This document shows, piece after piece, positions 5,786 to 11,610 of a stretch of DNA of 11,610 nt (positions within the stretch are counted from its first letter, which is position 1; every line of letters starts with the position of its first letter). A program made the translations under genes and the position numbers. Below the pieces are notes generated by a model. That model saw nothing but the letters and a program-made list of their open reading frames with translations. It was not told the origin of the DNA and made no database searches. Source of the stretch: DASYDU01 sp036499445 (GTDB lineage Bacteria; Planctomycetota; Planctomycetia; Pirellulales; Lacipirellulaceae); contig DASYDU010000072.1 in NCBI GenBank assembly GCA_036499445.1, forward strand, positions 1-11,610. Reading direction: 5' to 3'.

Positions 5786-7360
5786 TTAGGCAAGATGACG
5801 ATTTGCTGCTGCCGTGGCCTGCTGGATCAGGGCCGTGCGGTCTAGTTTTCCGACGGCAGTCATGGGCATTTCGGCGAGGACGATGATCTCGTCCGGAGCT
5901 TTGTAGCCGACGCGGGCACGCGAGAACTGGATAAGCTCGGCGGTTGAGGGTCGCGGGACATCGGGACGGAGCGTTATGTAGGCGCGGACGTTTTCGCCGT
6001 GGATCAGGTCGTGGATGCCGATGACTGCCGCGGCGGCGACGGCCGGGTGTTCGAGGAGAGATTCTTCGACTTCTTGCGGGCAGATGTTCGAGCCATCGTG
6101 AACGATGATCTGCTTCTTGCGGCCGTGGAACCAGAGATAATTCTCGTGGTCGGCGGCGACGAGATCGCCGGTGTCGAGCCAGCCGTCCACCACGGTTTCG
6201 GCGGTGGCATCGGGGCGATTCCAATAACCTATCATGTTGCTCGGGGACTGGATCCAGAGCTGGCCGGGGGAGCCGAGAGAGATTTCGGCGCTGCCGTCGC
6301 CGCGGACCGAGGCCGTGAAGCCCGGAGCGAGTTGGCCGATCGAGCCGATGCGATTGAGTGGGCCGGTGGGGTTGTAGGTGGTGGTGCCGGTTTCTGTCAT
6401 GCCATAGAGCTCCTCGATGGCGAAACCGGTGAGATTGGTGAACTCTTGCTCAAGCTCGTGCGAGATTTTGTCGCCGCCCGAGACGCAGCGACGGATCGAC
6501 TGAAAGTCTGCGCGGGTTGCGCCGTGGTCGCGGACGAGGCCGAAGAGCGGGGCGGGCAGCATGCAGAGGAGAGTCGGTTTGGTGCAGCGGAGGAGCGGCA
6601 GCAATTCGTCGCCGCCGAAGGAGCGGGCGATGGCGACGCACGCACCGGCGGCGAGACCTGCGAATGAAAGGGATGAGGCGGCGACATGCGATGCGGAGGT
6701 CGCGGGAAGGAACACATCGGCCGGCGTGATGGCAAGGCCGGCGACAGCGCTGGCGACGATCCAGCCGAAGGTTTCGTGGGAATGGGTGACGCCTTTTGGC
6801 TTTCCGGTGCTGCCGGAGGTGAAGAAGATAAACGCGGGGGCGTCGGGGTCGGGAACAGGGAGTTCGATCGGGGACGCGTCGGTGGCCATTAGTTCTTCCA
6901 GCCGAGGATGCGGAGTGGCGTCGCGATCGTAACTGTCGCGGCCGTAACTAATGAGCCCCAGCGGGAGGCGACGAGCTTGTTCGCTCTCGGCGACCACGTC
7001 ATCGCGTTCGGCATGTGCGACCAGCACCGCGGCGCCGCTCGTTTCCAAGGCATGATCAATTTCCGGTGCTTGGTAGCGATAGTTGAGCGGTGTGGCGACG
7101 AGGCCAGCTTTGAGGCAGGCGACGTAGTGAATTAGCAGGGCGGCGCGGTTGGGCATCAGCGACGCGACGCGGTCGCCCGGAGCGAGGCCGAGTGCCAAGT
7201 AATGGCGGGCAAGGCGAGTTGCCGCCTGGTCCAGTTCGCGCCACGACCAGGTTTGGTCGAGCGAGACGAGCGCGGGAGCGTCTGGTTTGGTGGTGAGCCC
7301 GACGTCGAGAAGATTGACGAGTTTGGTGGGGCGTTCTAATTTGGGCCCAGCGATCGGCAC
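5786..7360 (-). CDS. AMP-forming acyl-CoA synthetase/ligase (ANL superfamily)
   Basis: The enzyme should activate a carboxylic acid with ATP to an acyl-AMP and pass it to CoA. With GTG 7360 as start it has 524 residues, the usual size. Core motifs appear in order: phosphate loop TSGSTGKPKG at 181-190, YGMTETG at 319-325, GWLDTGDL at 393-400, the hinge FHGRKKQII near Arg414, and the C-terminal GKLDR with catalytic Lys505. Both the large N-terminal and the small mobile C-terminal domain are complete. There is no signal peptide and no carrier-protein domain, so a free-standing cytoplasmic ligase is likely. Medium- or long-chain fatty acid and aryl acid substrates are all possible. GTG 7360 is preceded by AGAGAG at a usable distance; an upstream TTG at 7477 would add 39 residues of poor composition. 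It is divergent from rpsL and has no pathway neighbours. Confidence 0.88.
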   Translation of the reverse strand: MPIAGPKLERPTKLVNLLDVGLTTKPDAPALVSLDQTWSWRELDQAATRLARHYLALGLAPGDRVASLMPNRAALLIHYVACLKAGLVATPLNYRYQAPEIDHALETSGAAVLVAHAERDDVVAESEQARRLPLGLISYGRDSYDRDATPHPRLEELMATDASPIELPVPDPDAPAFIFFTSGSTGKPKGVTHSHETFGWIVASAVAGLAITPADVFLPATSASHVAASSLSFAGLAAGACVAIARSFGGDELLPLLRCTKPTLLCMLPAPLFGLVRDHGATRADFQSIRRCVSGGDKISHELEQEFTNLTGFAIEELYGMTETGTTTYNPTGPLNRIGSIGQLAPGFTASVRGDGSAEISLGSPGQLWIQSPSNMIGYWNRPDATAETVVDGWLDTGDLVAADHENYLWFHGRKKQIIVHDGSNICPQEVEESLLEHPAVAAAAVIGIHDLIHGENVRAYITLRPDVPRPSTAELIQFSRARVGYKAPDEIIVLAEMPMTAVGKLDRTALIQQATAAANRHLA

Positions 7361-7535
7361 GTGATACGCTCTCTTTCGCGACGGTGATTCTTTACAGTGG
7401 GGTAGCCTGCGATATCCGCATGAAAAGGACGGCGGCACGGTTCGACCGCATCGCCATTTTGAGATTGTGCAATCCAAACTGCAAACACCTAGTGCGGGCG
7501 GCGCAAAAGGCGGTTTCGCGAGGAGTTAGGTGCCC

Positions 7536-7563
7536 TTGACGGTGGTGGTGGATCGGGTAGATT
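7536..7563 (+). promoter_or_regulatory. Candidate sigma-70-type promoter of the str cluster
   Basis: TTGACG (7536-7541) and TAGATT (7558-7563), 16 bases apart, lie about 55 bases before the rpsL start in the divergent gap 7361-7617. The match to the -35 consensus is good and to the -10 fair. No other strong candidate was seen there. Confidence 0.4.
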
Positions 7564-7617
7564 GAGTGGTTCCAATTTATTCGTTTTCGACCCCTTTGTG
7601 GCAATGAAAGCCGGTTT

Positions 7618-7986
7618 ATGCCGACAGTTAATCAACTGGTGCGCCGTCGCCGGCGGGCCAAGCGGAAATTCAGTAAGTCGCCGGTGCTCGACAAATGCCC
7701 GCAGAAGCGCGGCGTGTGTCTCTTAGTGCGGACGATGACGCCCAAAAAGCCGAATTCGGCGCTGCGGAAGATTACGCGCGTGCGGCTTTCGAACGGCAAG
7801 GAAGTGACGGTCTACATCCCGGGGGAAGGCCATACGTTGCAGGAGCACAGCATTGTACTGGTGCGCGGCGGGCGTATTCGCGATTTGCCGGGCGTGCGGT
7901 ACCAGGTGGTGCGCGGCGCGCGGGACACGCTGGGTGTCGCGGGCCGAAAGCAGTCACGCAGCCGATATGGCGCGAAGAAGTCGTAA
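7618..7986 (+). CDS. rpsL: 30S ribosomal protein S12
   Basis: S12 sits at the decoding centre of the 30S subunit and affects accuracy and streptomycin response. The 122-residue product is full length. It carries the conserved TPKKPNSALRK loop (41-51), where the streptomycin-resistance lysine is unmodified in sequence, so the gene reads as the sensitive type. It also has the second conserved loop RIRDLPGVRY with Asp89, the aspartate that is methylthiolated by RimO in many bacteria. The start is ATG 7618; no Shine-Dalgarno sequence is visible in the leader. It is first in the str cluster, 38 bases ahead of rpsG. Confidence 0.98.
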   Translation: MPTVNQLVRRRRRAKRKFSKSPVLDKCPQKRGVCLLVRTMTPKKPNSALRKITRVRLSNGKEVTVYIPGEGHTLQEHSIVLVRGGRIRDLPGVRYQVVRGARDTLGVAGRKQSRSRYGAKKS

Positions 7987-7996
7987 GTCGTTAGTT

Positions 7997-8021
7997 CTGA
8001 ACCCCGAACCCTGAACCCTGA
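7997..8021. repeat. Heptamer tandem repeat between rpsL and rpsG (CTGAACC type)
   Basis: Three 7-base units (CTGAACC, CCGAACC, CTGAACC) plus a partial fourth (CTGA) end three bases before the rpsG start codon. They occupy the place where a ribosome-binding site would be expected. Confidence 0.6.
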
Positions 8022-8024
8022 TTC

Positions 8025-8495
8025 ATGGCCCATATTACCGCTAGTCGCAAGCAGCTTAAGCCCGATCCGCGTTATGGATCGTTGCTCGCGTCGAAGTTCG
8101 TGAATTGCCTGATGCACGACGGCAAGAAGAGCGTGGCTTTGGGCGTGTTTTATGACGCGCTAGATCTGATCAAGAAGCGGATTCCGGATGCCGAGCCAAT
8201 CGACGTCTTCACGCAGGCGCTCGACAATGTGAAGCCTTCGATCGAAGTTCGCAGCAAGCGGGTTGGCGGGGCGGCGTATCAGGTGCCGATGCAGGTGAAC
8301 CGCACACGGCAGCAGTCGCTCGCGATTCGCTGGGTGCTCTTGGCCGTGCGGGAGAAGAAGGGCCGAGCAATGGCGCTGAAGCTGGCCGACGAATTTACGG
8401 CCGCATACAACCGCGAAGGCGCCGCGATGACGCGCCGCGAAAACGTGCACCGCATGGCGGATGCGAACAAGGCATTCGCGCATTTCGCTTGGTAA
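8025..8495 (+). CDS. rpsG: 30S ribosomal protein S7
   Basis: S7 nucleates assembly of the 30S head and contacts E-site tRNA. The 156-residue product is full length and collinear with bacterial S7. It has the basic N-terminal region (KPDPRYGS), the YQVPMQV beta-hairpin stretch, and the helical C-terminal part ending in ENVHRMADANKAFAHFAW. It starts at ATG 8025 without a Shine-Dalgarno sequence, because the preceding bases are heptamer repeats; translational coupling to rpsL or leader-independent initiation is likely. In enterobacteria S7 represses its own operon; nothing here shows whether that applies. Confidence 0.98.
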   Translation: MAHITASRKQLKPDPRYGSLLASKFVNCLMHDGKKSVALGVFYDALDLIKKRIPDAEPIDVFTQALDNVKPSIEVRSKRVGGAAYQVPMQVNRTRQQSLAIRWVLLAVREKKGRAMALKLADEFTAAYNREGAAMTRRENVHRMADANKAFAHFAW

Positions 8496-8509
8496 ACTGA
8501 CGAATCAGC

Positions 8510-8543
8510 ACGCCGCGGCCCTCAAAAGCCCGCGGCGTTTTTT
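8510..8543 (+). terminator. Intrinsic terminator or attenuator between rpsG and fusA
   Basis: CGCCGCGG (8511-8518) pairs perfectly with CCGCGGCG (8530-8537) around an 11-base loop, with an extra A-T pair at the base. It is followed by six Ts (8538-8543). This is a textbook factor-independent terminator placed 16 bases before the fusA start codon, so it should reduce or regulate read-through from the ribosomal protein genes. Confidence 0.8.
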
Positions 8544-8559
8544 ATGCGCTGAACCAGAC

Positions 8560-10677
8560 ATGGCCACTCCCCTCGAAAAAATTCGCAACATCGGCATCAT
8601 CGCCCATATCGATGCCGGCAAGACGACGGTCACCGAGCGGATGCTGTTTGCTAGCGGCGCGAAGCATCGGGCGGGCGAGGTCGACAAGGGTACGACGACC
8701 ACCGACGACGACGCCGAGGAGGCCGAGCGCGGGATCACGATTTACTCGGCCTGCGTGCAATTTCCTTGGAACGACGTGGTGATCAATCTGATCGACACGC
8801 CGGGACACGTTGACTTCACGGCCGAGGTTGAGCGGAGTCTGCGCGTGCTAGATGGCGGCGTCGTGGTGTTTAGCGCCCGCGAAGGAGTTGAGGCGCAGAG
8901 TGAGACCGTCTGGCGGCAGGCGAACAAGTATCATGTGCCGCGGATGGCGTTCATCAATAAGCTCGATCGCGAGGGGGCCGATTTTGAGGCCGTGTTTGCG
9001 GAGATCGAAAATCGGCTGCACGCGCGGCCGGTGGCGCTACAGATTCCGGTGGGCCAGGGTCCACCGCACGTGGCGCGGCCGTTTCGCGGCGTAGTGGATC
9101 TGGTGACGATGAGGTTTCTCACGTTTCCGGAGGGGAAAGAGGGGAACAAGATCATTCGGGCCGATATTCCGGAGGACATGGCGGATGAGGCTCAACTTTG
9201 GCGCGAGCGGCTGCTGGAATCTCTGTACGACTACAGCAATGAATTGATGGAGCTCGCGCTGGCCGAGGAGCCGATCCCCGAGGCGCTCATACATAAAGTG
9301 GTGCGATCGGCGACGGTGCATTTGCAGATTCAGCCGGTGTTGTGCGGATCGGCGCTGCATGGGATGGGCGTGCAGCCGATCTTGGATGCCGTGGCCGCCT
9401 ACCTGCCGAACCCGCTCGATATGCCGCCGGTCGAGGGCATCGATCTCAAGACGAAGCATCATCACAAGGGGAAGGCGGCCGCCGACGAGCCGGTGAAGAA
9501 AATTCAACGTAAGCCGGACCCGAAGGAGCCATTTTGCGGGCTGGTTTTCAAGGTGCTGCCCTACAAGACGGGCGATTTGGCGTGGGTGCGGATTTATTCG
9601 GGCACGCTGGAGCCAAATTCGCGGGTGCTCAATCCGGGCAAGGACAAGAAAGAAAACGTCGCGCAACTGTGGCGGATCCACGCGTCGAAGAAAGAGGAGC
9701 AAATCGACGTGGCGCGGGCGGGCGACATCGTGGGCGTGATCGGCCTGCGCGATTCGATCACGGGCGACACGCTTTGCGACACCCGCGAGCCTATTCTGCT
9801 CGAGTCGATTGAATTTCCGGAGACCGTGATTTCGATGGCGATCGAGCCGGAGAGCACCGACGACCGCAAAAAGCTGGGCGAAACACTGACGATGTTGCGG
9901 AAGCAGGACCCGACGTTTCGCGCTTCGGAGAATGAAGAGACCGGCCAAACGCTGATCAGCGGCATGGGCGAGCTGCACTTGGAGGTGATTCAGCACCGCT
10001 TGCAGCGGGACTTCAACCTGAAGGTGAAGGTCCACAAACCGCGAGTGAGTTACCGCGAGACGGTCGAGCGGATGGTCGAGGTGACGGGCGAGAGCAACCG
10101 GCTGATTCAGGGCGTGACGCACGCGGCCAAGGTGCAAATTCGCGTCGAACCATTTGGAAAGGGAATGCAGAACGTGATGGTGACTAACTCGCTGGATCAT
10201 GGCCTCCCCAACGAGATGCTGACGGTGGTGCTGGAAGAATTGGAGAGCGCCGGCCAGGGCGGCGGCGTGCTGGGCTTCCCACTATTGCGAATCAAGGCGA
10301 CGGTGCTTGGTGGCCAAGTCGCCGAGACGGGCCCGAGCGAAATCGCATTTCGCACGGCGACGAGCCAAGCTTTTGATGAGGCCCTTCGCGAGGCGAAGCC
10401 GGTGCTTTTGGAGCCAGTTATGCGGCTGGAGATCAATACTCCGGACGAGCACGTCGGCGACCTGGTGGGCGATTTGCAGCAGCGGCGGGCGATCATTCAC
10501 AGCACGGAATCGCGCGGCATGAATACGGTACTACATGCCGAGGCGCCGCTGGCCAACCTGTTCGGCTATTCGAGCGCGATGCGGAGCCTGAGCCAAGGGC
10601 GGGCCAGCTGCTCGATGGAGCCGAGCGACTATGCGCCAGCGCCGGACGATGTTCGGCAGCGATTTCTGGGCGATTAG
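8560..10677 (+). CDS. fusA: Elongation factor G, divergent domain IV subtype
   Basis: The 705-residue GTPase has all five G motifs: AHIDAGKTT (15-23), RGITI (57-61), DTPGH with His83 (79-83), NKLD (133-136) and CGSAL (262-266). Domain II and III signatures follow, including GELHLEV (470-476), then domains IV and V. The start is ATG 8560; the frame is open for another 33 codons upstream through the terminator hairpin, which is not credible coding. Domain IV lacks the GGRGQYG loop of standard EF-G; residues 510-528 read as an unrelated GESNRLIQG-type loop. The second tip loop (about 583-592) has no counterpart of E. coli His583, with Ala588 in its place. A basic, His-rich linker (298-323) precedes domain II. 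EF-G translocates tRNAs and, with RRF, recycles ribosomes. The str position suggests a housekeeping role, while the loops recall spdEFG or recycling-type paralogues. Confidence 0.95.
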   Translation: MATPLEKIRNIGIIAHIDAGKTTVTERMLFASGAKHRAGEVDKGTTTTDDDAEEAERGITIYSACVQFPWNDVVINLIDTPGHVDFTAEVERSLRVLDGGVVVFSAREGVEAQSETVWRQANKYHVPRMAFINKLDREGADFEAVFAEIENRLHARPVALQIPVGQGPPHVARPFRGVVDLVTMRFLTFPEGKEGNKIIRADIPEDMADEAQLWRERLLESLYDYSNELMELALAEEPIPEALIHKVVRSATVHLQIQPVLCGSALHGMGVQPILDAVAAYLPNPLDMPPVEGIDLKTKHHHKGKAAADEPVKKIQRKPDPKEPFCGLVFKVLPYKTGDLAWVRIYSGTLEPNSRVLNPGKDKKENVAQLWRIHASKKEEQIDVARAGDIVGVIGLRDSITGDTLCDTREPILLESIEFPETVISMAIEPESTDDRKKLGETLTMLRKQDPTFRASENEETGQTLISGMGELHLEVIQHRLQRDFNLKVKVHKPRVSYRETVERMVEVTGESNRLIQGVTHAAKVQIRVEPFGKGMQNVMVTNSLDHGLPNEMLTVVLEELESAGQGGGVLGFPLLRIKATVLGGQVAETGPSEIAFRTATSQAFDEALREAKPVLLEPVMRLEINTPDEHVGDLVGDLQQRRAIIHSTESRGMNTVLHAEAPLANLFGYSSAMRSLSQGRASCSMEPSDYAPAPDDVRQRFLGD

Positions 10678-10918
10678 AGCGGTCCGCCATCATGCTTGCC
10701 GCCCGGGGACGTATTTTGTCCCAATTCTGGCAGCTGCGGAATAATCATCGTCGTCAATTCGCGGCTTCACGGCGGCGAAAACTCGCAGCTCGTGTTTTTT
10801 TTGCGATCCCCCGTCTCAGGGAATAAGGGGCATCTGACCCTGCGAATTGAATGCGCGGGCGTTCGGTCCCGCGGGTCGGCCAGACTAATTCGTCTCTGTA
10901 GTAGCAGGAGGGACCACG
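10678..10918. other. Gap between fusA and the DUF1559 gene, with a possible fusA terminator
   Basis: No gene is visible. GGGAC/GTCCC arms (10706-10722) form a small hairpin. Further on, CACG (10768-10771) with CGTG (10791-10794) and an inner GCG/CGC form an imperfect hairpin directly before eight Ts (10795-10802), a possible terminator for the str cluster. The promoter of the next gene should lie between about 10803 and 10900, but I cannot identify it. Confidence 0.4.
10906..10912 (+). promoter_or_regulatory. Strong ribosome-binding site of the DUF1559 gene
   Basis: AGGAGGG ends six bases before ATG 10919. It is close to a perfect anti-16S match and contrasts with the absence of such a site before rpsL, rpsG and fusA. 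Confidence 0.8.
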
Positions 10919-11610
10919 ATGCGGACACGATGGACTCAGGGCTTTACATTGGTCGAGCTATTGGTGGTGATTGCCATCATCGGCACGTTGATGGGGCTGT
11001 TACTGCCGGCCGTGCAGTCGGCTCGGGAAGCGTCGCGGCGGTCGAGCTGTACGAACAACATGCGTCAATTAGCGCTGGCAACGCAGCATTTCGAAGGCCG
11101 TTTTCGGAGGATTCCCGGGCTGTTTGAGAATTTCAACGGCCAGCACTTTCCATCAGGCGGCAATCCGGTGGCGAGCACCACGTGGGCAGTGCTGTTGTTG
11201 CCGGATTTGGAACGTGGACAGCTATACGATGCGTACGCCACAGGTCAATTGCATGGCAGCTTCGTGCAAGTCTTTCTTTGCCCGAGCGATGGCACGAAGG
11301 CGCGGACTGGGCCGATTACGTCCTATGTGGCGAACGGCGGTCGGCTGAGCTCAGTGACGGAACAGAAGGTCGCGAACGGGCCCTTTGTCGACCGGATGTT
11401 TCAGCCTGAGTTAGAAACCTTGGAGGGTCATTGGGTCGACGGCCGCGAATATACGCTGGTTTATTCTGAAGATATCGACGCGACGCTGTTCGATGAAGTC
11501 GGCTGGAATGGCTATAAAAATGTGACGAAGTGGGAGCGAGACACGAAGTTCGTCGACGAAGATCACAAAGACCGTTCGTGGAACCCGGTGTTTCACTGGT
11601 CGAACGTGCC
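10919..11610 (+). CDS. DUF1559 protein with type IV prepilin-like N-terminus, 3' end cut off by window edge
   Basis: The 230 visible residues begin MRTRWTQGFTLVELLVVIAI, a class III (type IV pilin/pseudopilin) signal. Prepilin peptidase should cut between Gly8 and Phe9 and methylate Phe9; Glu13 is the conserved +5 glutamate. After the long hydrophobic helix come CTNNMRQLALATQHFE (about 46-61) and FLCPSDG, the hallmarks of the DUF1559 (SBP_bac_10-like) family. That family is greatly expanded in planctomycetes and is of unknown function. The product is likely anchored in the cytoplasmic membrane with a periplasmic globular part, possibly in a secretion- or pilus-like system or at the cell surface. 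The reading frame is unbroken to the window end, and the missing C-terminus is perhaps 80-150 residues. It is unlikely to be functionally linked to the str genes. Confidence 0.93.
   Translation, partial: MRTRWTQGFTLVELLVVIAIIGTLMGLLLPAVQSAREASRRSSCTNNMRQLALATQHFEGRFRRIPGLFENFNGQHFPSGGNPVASTTWAVLLLPDLERGQLYDAYATGQLHGSFVQVFLCPSDGTKARTGPITSYVANGGRLSSVTEQKVANGPFVDRMFQPELETLEGHWVDGREYTLVYSEDIDATLFDEVGWNGYKNVTKWERDTKFVDEDHKDRSWNPVFHWSNV

Noticed and set aside
7361..7477. TTG start at 7477 giving a 563-residue ligase
   Set aside because: The extra 39 residues are Cys/Arg-rich and unlike the family N-terminus. GTG 7360 has a plausible ribosome-binding site and gives the usual length.
8461..8559. Upstream ATG extension of EF-G by 33 residues
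   Set aside because: The extension overlaps the end of rpsG and the terminator hairpin, and homologous EF-G proteins begin at the position encoded at 8560.
9037..10200. 387-codon open frame on the minus strand opposite fusA
   Set aside because: It lies entirely inside the conserved EF-G coding sequence and has Arg/His-rich composition without motifs.
10678..10918. A tuf gene or other translation gene following fusA
   Set aside because: All frames in this stretch are short and show no EF-Tu motifs; the next real gene is the DUF1559 protein at 10919.

Overview
The window is GC-rich bacterial chromosome. It most likely comes from a planctomycete, probably a Pirellulales-like lineage; this is inferred, since no 16S rRNA gene is present. 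The clues are a DUF1559 protein with a type IV prepilin-like N-terminus, a short class II-like c-type cytochrome preprotein, an EF-G of divergent type, a REP-associated tyrosine transposase with its palindromic repeats, and many genes without a Shine-Dalgarno sequence, including the ribosomal ones.

Layout. Bases 1-1760 (minus strand) hold nearly all of a phosphoglucomutase/phosphomannomutase whose last residues lie beyond base 1. It diverges from a secreted single-haem cytochrome gene (1941-2882, plus). That gene converges, 17 bases apart, on a small four-helix membrane protein of the drug/metabolite transporter type (2900-3238, minus). Bases 3239-4508 hold no credible gene. They contain heptamer tandem repeats, a pair of 11-base repeats 20 bases apart, palindromes, and then a cluster of REP-like repeats. 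Three near-identical copies of a 46-base repeat (4157-4202, 4407-4452, 5124-5169), plus degenerate copies, flank a transposase gene (4509-5100). Its first codons are put out of frame by one extra T in a T6 run.

A cupin gene follows (5241-5642, plus). It matches the small manganese hydroxynitrile-lyase-type cupins at every active-site position I can recall. It converges on an acyl-CoA synthetase-type AMP-forming ligase (5786-7360, minus). From 7618 the str cluster runs rightwards: rpsL (S12), rpsG (S7) and fusA (EF-G). A strong terminator-like hairpin lies between rpsG and fusA. The EF-G lacks both signature loops at the tip of domain IV. No tuf gene follows fusA inside the window; a DUF1559 gene starts at 10919 and runs off the right edge.

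Working together: rpsL, rpsG and fusA supply 30S decoding-centre proteins and a ribosomal GTPase. The REP repeats and the transposase form one REP/RAYT module. The other genes look like independent single-gene units in central sugar metabolism, redox, transport and fatty or aromatic acid activation. I saw no phage, CRISPR, defence or biosynthetic cluster and no tRNA or rRNA gene. The best candidates for something under-described are the REP/RAYT module with its frameshift, the cupin, and the EF-G variant in the str position.
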